64,000 nt of DNA from Tretioscincus oriximinensis. Taxonomy: Eukaryota; Chordata; Lepidosauria; Squamata; Gymnophthalmidae. Positions 1 through 10,190 of the stretch are shown one piece after another (the stretch's first letter is position 1; each line of letters opens with the position of its first letter). Location of the stretch: the NCBI GenBank assembly GCA_022410635.1, contig JAJVDF010000775.1:501552-565551 (forward strand), in the 5' to 3' direction. The translations under genes and the position numbers were made by a program. The notes under the pieces were generated by a model, which was not told where the DNA came from, made no database searches, and saw only the letters and a program-made list of their open reading frames with translations.

Positions 1-260
1 GATCACTTGTCTGGAGGACCATGCAGCCATGTCAGAATAGTGACAGCAGCATGGTTGAGGTATGCACGAGGAGACACGTCTGTCTCTTTTGCGCGTCTAG
101 ACAGAAGAAGGAAGATGGTGGCCAGCAGCCATCTTATATACCCTCCGCCACCCAGAAGCCACGTCACTTCTCGTGCCCACTTCCTGGGCAGCAAGAAGGA
201 AGCGGCTTCCTAGACCGTCTCCCTCTTTCACCATTGGTAACAGACACAGCCAACTTCTGA
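1..260 (-). promoter_or_regulatory. LTR-like promoter fragment cut by the window edge
   Basis: This GC-richer patch reads best on the minus strand. There a TATA box (gggtatataagatgg, about 133-147) lies downstream of a CRE-like tgacgt and upstream of a CpG-containing leader. The segment just downstream of the TATA resembles the minus-strand TATA region near 6090-6200: both place a TTAAAA or TATATAA box next to a (g)gccaccat block. I infer an LTR or other retrotransposon promoter, truncated by the window start. The short overlapping ORFs here are not convincing genes. A CpG promoter of a host gene is possible but nothing coding follows. Confidence 0.35.
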
Positions 261-1629
261 GTAGACTGACGTATTCTTAGATGTGATGATGGTTGTTCCC
301 ACCATGGTAATATTTTGGGATTTCAGCATCCATGCTAAGTTGAGTGTCAGTGATTCAGCTCAGGATCTTCATAATAACCACTGGGGTGTACTCAATATGT
401 TACAAATCCAATATAAACAATTGGTCTTACTGCTAACTTTTACTTTTCTCTTAAGTGGATTATTGAGAATTGTATTGAGGATTATAATAGAATGGATGTT
501 GCTATCTGATAATCATGGGTGGATCATTCACAAGATTCAGATTTCCAGCAATATCTAATTAGACAGTTCATACACAGAGAGATGTAGGTTCTGAATTATT
601 TCTGGATACTTTGGGATAATTTCCAATAGATGTGGATAATTACTTTGAGAAACATTTGATCTCTTTATGGATCTTGGAGATTAGTGGGGCCATCAAAATG
701 TTTGGTTTCTAGAGTCTTTGGCTTTTCTGTGGAATGCTTAGTGAACTGTATTATTCTACAGAACTATGGCAGAAGAGGTTGGACAAAGTTGATGTAGTCC
801 TTGCTATGAAGTAGTGATAGCGTGATGAAGACCATGAAAAATAGTTATTCCTCCTTAAGTAGCCATTCAGTGATGTTTTCTGGTAGATAATCTATTTGCA
901 TTCCTATACCACTAAACAAGCAGAAGGGAGGAATTCTATCCTCAGAGGTCTATTGGAATGCAATTGAAGATACTTCTAAAATACTATAGCTCAATTTCAC
1001 ATAGAACTAGATGTAAATATCCAGGAAACAGTCTAGTTATTATTGTGTCAGCTTCTAGTATTGATGTCTAAAGTAGACATTCTATCAGCCACTGCTCTTT
1101 TGATTCTTGTCTATAGGGGCTGGTAAAAGCTAGATAAGAGGCACAGTCAAATGGATTCACAAACGCCTCACTGTGTTGAATCCATAGCTCATTTAATTCA
1201 ACCGTCTGTTCTCACAAGGGCCAGCAATCAGACCATGAACACATAATTTATTCAGCTTTCACTCTTCCAGCATCTGGGTTTGGAAGTCACACAACTTCTA
1301 ACTCTATCAAAGCTTTTAATAGTGTCTGATAGCCCACGCCTTCCAGAATTGAGCCAATCCTCTTTTGGAACCATCCATGCTGATAGTCAACTGTACTTGT
1401 TAAGTTCCAGAATTTTGAAAGAATAACTGTATGTCTTGCATTTTAATTATGATTATACTGTGATTGTGCTAACATGGACATGATTTGGTGGTACAAAACA
1501 GTAGCAACAATGGTTTGTTTAAAATAATGCATCCCATTTAGTTAGAAATGTATTTTTGTTGTGCAATCTAATGTTAATCTATCTTACTGTTCCAATATTT
1601 GTTGTTTATAATCATTTTCACTACTAGCA
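261..1629. other. Unassigned AT-rich stretch
   Basis: No coding segment, RNA gene or clear repeat is seen. The part at about 1170-1280 has a faint likeness to the antisense 3' region of CR1 elements, too weak to annotate. Confidence 0.4.
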
Positions 1630-2150
1630 TTGCTATCATTAGGAGATTTGGAGTGAAGTGTCATCAATATGCTGATGACACTCAGCCTTATCCCTCTGTT
1701 CCATCCAAATCAGGAGAAGTGGTTGAAGTATTTGACACACACCAAATGCAGTAATGGGCTGGATTACTACTTTAACAAATTAAAGCTGAGTCCAGACAAG
1801 ATGAAGGTGCTCTGTGTCAAAGCATCCCGAGCTGTGAAGTTGGAAGTCATCCTGTCCTAGATGGAGTTGAATTGCTCTATGAGGAACAGACATGAAATCT
1901 AGGGATACTTCAAGATACTTTGCTGAGGCTTGAATATCTGGTTGAGGCGGTGGCCAGGAGTGCCTAATTCCAGCTGTGTATGGTTCACTAGTTACAGCCA
2001 CTTCAAATAGGGATGATCGGGCTCCAGAATCCATGCTCTGATAACTTCCCGATTGCACTATTGTAATGCACTCTATATGGTGTTGCCCTTGAAAACAGTT
2101 CAGAAGCTGCAGCTAGTGCAGAATACAGTAACAAGACTGCTAGTAGTATA
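1630..2150 (+). mobile_element. L2-type LINE fragment (reverse transcriptase part)
   Basis: The plus strand encodes the H-Q-Y-A-D-D-T-Q block of an L2/CR1-group reverse transcriptase; the YADD catalytic box is at 1668-1679. A decayed continuation with the L-S-P-D-K-M-K-V pattern follows at 1780-1830. At 2050-2140 lies the typical L2 passage around 'ctattgtaatgcactctatatgg' and 'cagaagctgcagctagtgcag', which encodes the region after the RT core. The reading frame is broken by stops and shifts, so this is a dead copy. It is truncated on both sides. The same family recurs at 25555-26035 and 33490-33725. Assignment to L2 rather than another CR1-group LINE is from memory. Confidence 0.7.
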
Positions 2151-2199
2151 TTATTTTTAGTAGTATTAGCAGTAGCATTTATCATGATCCAATTTTAAT

Positions 2200-2330
2200 C
2201 AATAAAAACAGTAGTTTTCAGCTAAACATACAGTACATACATGTATGTATAGCTGAAATCAATTGTTTTATACACATACATGCACACATATACATACGCA
2301 TACATACGTACATACATACATATATAAACT
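2200..2330. repeat. CATA/TACA microsatellite, imperfect
   Basis: An alternating tract of tacatacatgtatg and cacatacatacgtacatacata units forms an impure tetranucleotide repeat downstream of the L2 piece. The flank to 2865 is AT-rich with nothing recognisable. Confidence 0.8.
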
Positions 2331-2865
2331 AAGGAAATATACAGTATACAGTTTTAAAACTCATTAGGTAGCAATGAACGTCACTATTATTCAGCTTAAC
2401 TTCCTCATGGCCCAGGAGAAATTTCATAACTCTTTTTATGAGTTTCTTGGGGGAAAGGCAGAATATAAGAAAGATAAATAATTATGATGCATGCAACGGT
2501 TATTTATTTCTCTCTCCTCATAGTTGGTGTATTTATACTCTTTTTTAAAAAAGCACTTCAGGCTCCCACTTTCTAAGCATCTTTACACTCGAAGAGTGTT
2601 ATGTCCCTATTTATTAGATTAAACTATTTTTTTAAATCTATACTTAAAAGCATAGTTTAAGGATGTTAAAAAAAAATCCAAATATTTGTTGAAAAGTGAA
2701 ATTTTAGTAAAAGTTGAGGATTACATCAGACATATGAAGAGTGTGAAAATTCATCCCACACAATATAATCAGATCTGCTTGCACCAGAATTTAAAGACAA
2801 AATGCCACATGTTTCTGTAGCTGTTTTTATGTCTTCATACAAGGTGATGATTAAATAATAGTGAT

Positions 2866-2898
2866 GGTGATGATGATCATCATCATCATCATCGTCGA

Positions 2899-2946
<48 letters not shown>
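2866..2946. repeat. CAT/ATG trinucleotide microsatellite
   Basis: About 25 CAT units, interrupted once by cgtcgaca near 2893. The apparent poly-methionine ORF on the minus strand is an artefact of this repeat. The stretch from 2947 to 3337 is unremarkable. Confidence 0.9.
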
Positions 2947-3337
2947 ATGCATCCAGACAGTATAAAAAAGGAAGAATGAAAGAAAAAAGGAGGAGATGAA
3001 AGAAGGAAGAAGGGCAATTTTTTTAGTTTCACACATAATCCTCTGCACATTTCAGACTTTTCCTCTTTTCCTATTCTCCTCACTACTCCCTCAAGAGGGA
3101 ATGATTATATAGTAGAGCTAAAATTTTGACCATCGGTAACTATTTTGCCAATGGAGGAAGAGATGAGAGACCACACACTTTTACAAGTGAACATCAATAC
3201 TTTATTAATTTATTAACAATAACCAAAACCCCTAATGCACATGCGGTACAATGCCGCAACCTGAAAAATACACATTTGAACACCATAAGTGCTTGTTAAT
3301 AAATACCCATAGATGAATAACCCAGAAGTGGAGAGAA

Positions 3338-4590
3338 TTAGGCCATGGCTTGAGTAGGAGTGTGGCAGGCAGAGCAGCTTGGCAGTCGTCTTGGTCTGTC
3401 TGGCCTGTCTGCTTCTGTGGTGAGCCACCCGGCATGACCTGCAATTAGCTGGGCCACTTCCCGTGACATGGCACCACCAGGGCTCCTGCTCTGCTCAGCG
3501 AGGCTGCCCATGAATTCCAGCTGCATGGCTTGGGTCCTTTCTGTAGACCTCATGGGCCACGCCCTGTTTCATAAGTCCTGGGCTACCACCTCCCAGCAGG
3601 TCACCTCCCAGCAGGTCAGCTTGGAGCATTCGATGCGAACTTCCGGAAGTGCTCATCATAGTCTAGCGCTGCCTGATCCCCCACCAGAGCTCTGGCTCTG
3701 AAAACATTGTTCATGGGCCCAAATAACTGCCAGTCCCTTTCTGGGAAGGCAGCCAACACTACACTGGAGAATTGGGGAAAGTAAGAGACCTGGGGTGATT
3801 CTACTTGACCTACTGCATTTACCCACATAAGTTTTCGGGTCATCTTGATTGGCTAAGCAAAATATATTCATATAATGCCCATCCAAAATTTTGTTTCTCA
3901 ATTTTTGAGGGAGGTGAGACCCTGGGGGATTGGCTGTAGAGCCCGGTTCAATGCGAGGAGCCCCTACTAACGTGTCTAAGGGAGTGGGGGCCAAGATCTC
4001 CCTCTGGCATTTTACCAGCCATTTTGGCATACCTGAGGCTGGAGCCCCTGCCTGCCAATATAACCTGCGCCCTCCCTCACACTCCCCAGAAGATGAAGAA
4101 CTGGTACCTGAGGAGCTGGAAGAATCCCTCCTTCGGCAGTGGTGCTGCTTATCCCTGCCACCATTTTCTTGCTCACCCGTGTTCTTGGTTGCTGCTCCTT
4201 CTCCAATGGCCTCTCCCACACCTTCCACTGTGCTGCCTGTTTGTGCAGCTGTCTCCACGGGTTTCACATCTGGAGCTGAGGAAGTGGAAGCTGAGGAAGG
4301 AGAGGCTAGTGGAGCCAAGGCTGCTCTGTTTCAATTTGCCAGCTCCTGCATTATGGCAGCCAACTGGCCCATGGAATCACGAAATTCCGTTCTGAACTCA
4401 GACAAGCCACTGTCCTGATTAGCGGGTGGTCGGAGCTAGGCAGGGAGTGGCGATGGTGCTGGGAGGGCAGGTGTATCTGGAGGGGCAGGTTGGGGGGCAT
4501 TGGAAGGGGGCCTGTCATTTCAGGGCCTGCCCCTATTTCCCCTGCCCCTGGATGGTATTCTGTGAGTTTCCAGCAACAGAAGTGATCTGA
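3338..4590 (-). pseudogene. Gag-like ORF remnant of an LTR or DIRS retrotransposon
   Basis: Read on the minus strand, a degraded ORF starts near 4590 with an Arg/Gly/Pro-rich head and runs through a short amphipathic segment (S-E-F-R-T-E-F-R-D-S-M-G). It then meets a TGA at 4331-4333, a Ser/Ala-rich linker and a run of serines. Next come the blocks K-I-L-D-G-H-Y-M-N-I-F and, after a frameshift near 3800, W-V-N-A and Y-D-E-H-F-R-K-F. The spacing of these blocks is what I remember from Gag-like ORF1 proteins of reptile DIRS/Gypsy-type elements. The rest down to 3338 is in shifted frames with a Cys/His/Arg-rich end. At least one in-frame TAG near 4440 and two frameshifts make it non-functional. 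No pol is seen downstream on the minus strand. A host gene is less likely because no frame is clean. Confidence 0.55.
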
Positions 4591-6250
4591 AAACAATAAA
4601 GGCTGTTTGGCTGTTTGCCCAAGAATGCAAAGGGATTCAGCTATAGGTTAAGTACCACAATTTGGGATGTATGAGAATTTCTGTGTGAGTATTTATGGCC
4701 GGCCCTTAATCCCGGGCCAACAATAGACCAAATACTTCAGTATTAAGCAATTTTTTAAATACATATGAGGATTCTAAGCATGTATGAGAATTTATCATGT
4801 ATGATAATTTTATGTATGAGAATTTATGGCCGGCCCTTAATCCCAGGCCAACAAAAGGCCAAGTACTTTATTATTGAGCAATTTTTGTGCACCTTTGAGG
4901 ATTACAAAGCACTGTAAAAGCAAAGACTTCTGCCTGTGTGTGAGAATTTCAGATGTGAAATGTATGAGAAACTGGGCATGAGGATTTAAGCAAATATACT
5001 GCAGGGGGACTGCTGTATAAAGCCTAGCACTTTACCCTCAACAACATACCAATCGTACCTCCATAATGGATGTACATGAATCTATGTAAGAGAATGCATG
5101 AGAATGATAGGCTTGCTCTACAGTGCCCCCACACTTTACTGTCCAGACCTTAGGACCAGCATGAGAATATAGGCATGGGGGTGTACAAGAGCGTAAGACA
5201 GGCCCTCAAATGCTAGCCCTATACTGCACCCGCACTTTAAAACCATCACCTTGTTAAAGGCAGAAGGTATGAGAATATGAGGCAGGCCCTGCCTGTCTAC
5301 CCAATAGCGCCCCCCCCCATTATGCAGTGCAACCCTCCAGTAGATGATCAAGATTCCCTGTTGGCCTTTCCGATGAAGAGAACCCTACGAAGTGAAGAGA
5401 ATTAGGCCACAAGCCCTGTGCCACAAGCCCTGTGCACCACCAAGGAAATACTAAAGCAGTAAGAAGAACTTAAAATTGTGGAGAGGAACCCAAGTAGCAT
5501 GAGAAAAAGACTGAGGTCCTTCAATTAGAAGGGTTACAATACAGCAACATGCAGCCAACCCTTAATGGGCAGGAGGCCAGGCACCAAGAGACGAGGGTGG
5601 ACTGGCCATTAAACCCACTTCCCGCCCTAACGATGCAGCCGTGGCTGCACCGGCATCCCCTGAAATGGTACACCCCATAGCCTGGCGATGCCAGCAAAGC
5701 CTCACAGCAGAGAGGGAGGATACGCCCCACTGACTTATAAGAAGGGGGGGTTGAACCTGCCCCAACCTCTCCCCACTGGTGCCAGGCCGCTAAGGCCTAG
5801 GTTTCCAAAAGGAGGGAGGAGGATCCCATAACCACCCTCTCCCCGATGGTGCCGCGCCTGCTACCCCCCACCCCCACCCCCCGGGCGCTGGGCTTTAAAA
5901 GCCAAGTCACTTTTGCCTTTTTTCCCCTCACCTGGAGCTCACCTTGTTTTTCCTGATGAAATCCGGGACACTGGGCTGGCTACAGGCGCAACTGCTCTTC
6001 CGTTTCTGAGATGCTCACAAGGGCCAAGCGAAATGGCGGCCGTGAACATGGAAGGAGCATGGGATAGCACCTATCTCTCACACATCCCAAACAGAAGAGA
6101 AGGAATGGTGGCCGGCAGAGGGCTTTTAACCCCTCTGTCAGCCGGGAGCCCGACAACCCCCCTGCAACCCTTCTGGGTCATAGAGAAAGGACGCTGGCTC
6201 TTAGAAGGTCCCCTCCTTCCCACTTGCAACTTCCCACTTGCAACTTGCAG
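4591..6250 (-). mobile_element. Leader/LTR-like region of the gag-bearing element
   Basis: This region lies immediately upstream of the gag remnant on the minus strand and is far more GC-rich than its surroundings from about 5540 to 6240. It carries a TTAAAA-type TATA element within agggcttttaaccc (about 6119-6132) and a second ggctttaaaagcc palindrome near 5890. Downstream there is a good minus-strand splice-donor match (acaaggtgagct, about 5935-5946). The left half (4640-5360) is peppered with 'tatgagaat' motifs. I infer a promoter-bearing LTR or terminal repeat plus leader; the exact termini and a primer-binding site were not found. Confidence 0.35.
4660..4925 (+). repeat. Diverged 131-base tandem duplication
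   Basis: Two copies share tttatggccggcccttaatc at 4692 and 4823, followed by similar sequence through 'attaagcaattttt/attgagcaattttt' and 'gaggattctaagca/gaggattacaaagca'. The period is 131 bases. Both copies contain the GGCCGGCC octamer. It sits in the presumed leader of the gag-bearing element. Confidence 0.8.
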
Positions 6251-6332
6251 CCTATTTATTGTAAAAACAATTGAGTATTGAATTATTCCAACTTAATTCT
6301 AATATGATCAGGTAGAGGAGCTTTAGGTATTC

Positions 6333-6430
6333 AATATTTATTTATTATTTATATTTGTACCCTACCTTGTACCTAGACAACAATAAAAACCACAAAATTG
6401 ACATTAAAAACAGTATAAAACAGTATCTAA
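6333..6430 (-). mobile_element. 3' tail of an L2/SINE-type element, antisense
   Basis: The tract 'tatttatttattatttatatttgtaccctaccttgtacc' is the antisense form of the squamate L2/Sauria-SINE tail, which in sense orientation reads roughly '...agggtrggtataaat(aaat)n'. It is followed by A-rich sequence with 'aacagtataaaacagta', as in the better copy at 32728. Only the tail region is recognisable. Confidence 0.45.
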
Positions 6431-6765
6431 AAGTCAGAAGACAAGCAACATTTCTTTAACTAATGGCCAGTTCTATAAATTGATAATGCTTACTGAGAAA
6501 ATAAATATATAATTTTGCTTCATAACTTATTCTGAAAATGGACTTCCTTCCTTTGTCCAGGAACTGGGTAGATCACAAAATTCAATGAACTATTAGTAAA
6601 TAAACTTTTGCCTTTAATTGTATTTGCAGAAATAATTTTATCAATCTATGTCCTATAAATGCTATGTCCTAGTGATATATTGGACATAATACATTGTTGA
6701 CCTAAGTGGATAATATATTTCTGATCTTCTGTACGTTCTAATGTATAAAACTGAGCAACAAGAAA

Positions 6766-6945
6766 TAAAGCAGCCGCGCATAAGGGGAGCCACAACTTAC
6801 CGGCGTGCGTCCGGGAGCCTGAAGCATGGGCGCCACCATGTTTTTCAAGGTCAAATTTGACCTCGGAAAACATGGCGGTCCTTCCGGTGCTGCGCTTCCG
6901 GCGCAACGCCGGGGTATAAAGCAAGAGGCCGACGCCATGTTCGAC
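6766..6945. mobile_element. GC-rich palindromic insertion with 10-base flanking repeats
   Basis: A 180-base CpG-rich block sits in AT-rich DNA. The identical 10-mer caacaagaaa lies immediately left (6756-6765) and right (6946-6955). Its exact midpoint (6855/6856) is the centre of an inverted repeat with arms 6833-6855 and 6856-6878 (23 bases, three mismatches), and weaker pairing continues outward. A TATA-like ggtataaagc lies at 6914-6923, and splice-donor-like ccggtaagt lies on the minus strand near 6800. It may be a foldback MITE or a small promoter-bearing insertion; no terminal inverted repeats are seen at the outer ends. Confidence 0.5.
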
Positions 6946-6955
6946 CAACAAGAAA

Positions 6956-8103
6956 GAAAGAAAGAAATGTTTATCCCTAATAGTTCTTTAGTCTTTGTTA
7001 ATGTCTCTTCAATGTTATTATGTTAAGTAATTGTAAGAAATTCAGGAAATTAATTTATAAACTACTGAGAGCTAAAATATTGTTGACAGTATAGAAACAC
7101 TTAACTATCTATAGAATTAATATCATGAACCGTAACATTTCTTTATAGTACTGCCAGTAGGGGTTTAAACTGTTTTATGAGACATAGAAAATCTATCGAT
7201 GTGATCTTTGTTTATGTTAAAATCTAGTGTGTAGTTCATATTGTTTATCCCAGAGTCTAATGTGCACTGCATGTGAACTATTGAGCTAGACTTTTGAAAT
7301 ACAAACTGTGGAAGTGACTTACTTGGTTTATGCACAATTTAACAATTAGCTATCAGGGGATCCTAAGAGACTGGAATGGCATGCTGGCAACGACAAAAAG
7401 AAGTAATTGTTTTACACTCAGCAACTTCAGGAAGAACTGCATTTGAACTGATTGCTTTGAACATTTCAAATCTAATTAAAGGACAGATTGTGGTTGGCCC
7501 CTGACTGCATGGGGTTAGATGCAGGTGGTCAAGAAACAAAATGAATTTATTTTCAATGTGCATCTATACAAAAATGCTTAGTCCATTCATTCAACAATTA
7601 TATACAATTTCCCACTCCCCGAGTAGCTAGAAACGTCAATCTTCTTTGTAACTGAAGTCTGACTGACAATATGATAAGGGAAAATGTGCCTTGCCATAGC
7701 TTCTTCTTGAAGATGCTGAAAACCAAGCAACATCTTTACCAGCAGATGCTGTGTAGGTAAGCTATGACCTCAGCAACCACTCTTTGAAAAACTGTTTTCA
7801 AAACTGAAATGAAATAATTTATTTGAAGAAAATATATAAACATCAAACATAGGTAACAGATCCATGGATATTATTGGTAGGTAATTGTGCAACTTTTACT
7901 GATTTAAACCAAAGACACATTATTGAGTCAGAATATTGTCTCCTGAAGAGGATTTGTTTGGCTAGGATGCTCACCTTTCAGTCTCTGAAGGTATGAAATT
8001 ATAAAATATTGCATCATTTGGCACTTCAGGGACTTAGAAATAGAACGGTTCTAAGATTGTTTGCACAATCAACAATAGGAAGTTAACGCCAAATCCTACA
8101 TGT
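6956..8103. other. Unassigned AT-rich stretch
   Basis: A short GAAA run borders the palindromic insertion. Beyond it no coding segment, RNA gene or clear repeat is seen. Confidence 0.4.
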
Positions 8104-8420
8104 ACATAAGAACATAAGAATGTAAGAGGAGTTGTCCTGAATCGGGCCAGAGCCCATCTAGTCGAGCATTCTGTCTCACACAGTGGGACAGAAGAAGGCA
8201 GAATCTTCATTGGCTTTTGATGCCCTGCTAATGGTATTTCAAGAATATTGCCTGTTGCCCCTCTCAGAGGCAGCATTAAGACATCCACCCTTGTATCTGT
8301 TTATACTCTTGGTGTCCATGAATTTGTCTAATCCTCTCTTTAAATTATCCAGACTGCTAGCTATCCCCACCTTAAGTTACCAATTGCATGCTAATGTAAG
8401 TCAAATTGTAAGTCAAAGTG
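8104..8420 (-). mobile_element. CR1-type LINE 3' end, antisense
   Basis: It begins with the antisense terminal octamer repeat (ataagaacataagaa). It continues through the features shared with the sense copy at 41400-42316: the antisense of the 'tggatttgatgggctgtggcc' region, the 'aatggtatttcaagaatattg' block, and the 'ttgtctaatcctctctttaaa' block near 8330. It is a 5'-truncated, decayed copy. Short ORFs crossing it are meaningless. Confidence 0.75.
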
Positions 8421-9299
8421 ACTATGAGGGTCAAATTGAACCTGTCACAGCTTACTCCAGAATGAAGATAAAAAGTCTCTATTTTGAGATATATTCCAGA
8501 ACGAGAATCAGTATGAAAAGGCCTATCTGCTAAGATGATTTTCTGTTCTTTATTCCAGTTTGACTTGAGATATGATTTCAAGTGATTATCCTTTCCTACT
8601 CTTTGTTATTTTCTATCTGCAATTCTAGATCTTTTTTCGTATACCTTTTGATATTGGTTTCTGTAAATCTAGAAATTGGGAAAGCTTATCATTACTTTCA
8701 AAATCTCCTCTTGTCGTGTATATGGACTATTTATAATAGTCTGAAATTAGAGATAGCTTAGAAATGGTTTGCAGGTGGAAATGTTCACATGCAACTTTTT
8801 CCCTTGCACCTCTGTTGAACATTCTAGGTCAAAAAAGCTGGGTTAGAAATGGAATGAAAACAAAAGCCCTATATTCCACTATCTCTAAGGCACAGCTTGT
8901 GAATTTAAGGCACAGTGACCTCTGCATCATTATTAACATGACATCACTATAAGGAAAGCTGTGGTATATCTTCACTTAGTATGTACTTTCTGGACCTTGA
9001 GTTCTTGAAAAATGATCGCCCAGCAGGAGTCACAATTTTGTAGCTATATTGGGTGACAAAATGAAAGTGTTACTCATGAAAGTTGCAGCAAACATTTTAA
9101 TCATTTTTAAGTGTTGGAAAAGTTTTTTATGAAGCATTCCAAAGGAAAGGAAAAGTGTTCCAAAGGAAATCATGGAGAATAACCAAACGGATTCTAAGGT
9201 CCTTGTTTGGTACATCATAACAAGCTGCTTGCTAGTAGTCTTCTTTTGCAACAATTCAATGCCATTTAGTTCTAGAACCATCCTACCGTATGTTCTCCC
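8421..9299. other. Unassigned stretch
   Basis: AT-rich, with no recognisable gene or repeat family. Short ORFs at 8764-8952 and 9030-9281 show no motif I know. Confidence 0.35.
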
Positions 9300-10190
9300 A
9301 ATCCCAGTCTAGCTATGAACTGGTTCAGGCATCAAAGCATCCGCACCTAGTCTGTGACAAGGAAAACACAACAGTCCTATCTTCAAAGCCTGCATAAGCT
9401 TCAAATATCAGTTCCAAATCTTCTACCTTTGATGACAGAACTGCAGCATTTTCCATTGATCCTTATGCAAGGATCAGAAATTACCTTCCAACAGAGTGGT
9501 AGTTCATTGTCTCCATGGAGAATAAGAATATGGATCTATCATAAGAAAAGGTAGATAGAGTTGTGGAAGAAGTATGTTTCATCTGATTTATAACGATAAA
9601 GATGTGTCTGCAGTATTTTTAGAGTTAGACCAGGACATCCCCTTAGTAGGGGATGAAGAGTTGTCAGAAAAAAGTGAGAAGTTTTCACTCTGTGGTGACT
9701 GGGGAACAAAACTAGAAAATTTAAGAGGAGTAGCCAGTAGAGTTTCTCTTCATGTAATAGTTTTCTTGTTCATATATTTTCATCATGAAAAACCCTTGCC
9801 TTTATGAAACCAACTCCTCAATATTTTTATATCTTTAAAATGAGTCAAATGACCATCAGTTTTCATCAATTATATGTAAACCATACCATGGCATTTGTTT
9901 AACTAAAACATTTAGTGATGCCTGCTTTCTACAAGCAATCTGCACTTTATCTGTGTTTAAATTTCAATGCTCTTTATTATTATTATTTTAATATTGCATC
10001 TTTTTTCCATTTGGGCTGGGATGTCTTCCTACACGATCCTTGAAAACACTATCATTAGAAATCAATGAAACAAATCAAGAAGAGTTTGGTGGTGTCAGAA
10101 AATACCAGGAAGTTGCTGAGTTACACACAGATGGAGAAGTCAGCAAACCTAGTACAGTTTTCAATATACCAACATTCCAGGTAAATGTCC
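9300..10190 (+). other. Unidentified open segments, possible fossil coding sequence
   Basis: Three plus-strand pieces look more protein-like than the surroundings. One runs from about 9345 to 9480 with stops. One at 9574-9740 is rich in Glu/Leu/Ser. The third, about 10025-10180, encodes roughly 50 hydrophilic residues and ends at cattccaggtaaatg, a passable splice donor at 10180. No clear splice acceptor precedes the third piece and the pieces are not in one frame. I recognise no family. They could be remnants of a retrotransposon or of a pseudogene. Confidence 0.2.

Noticed and set aside
2851..3048. Poly-Met ORF
   Set aside because: CAT repeat read in reverse.
3930..4418. Plus-strand ORF of 162 codons
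   Set aside because: It is the shadow of the minus-strand gag-like remnant and has no motif of its own.
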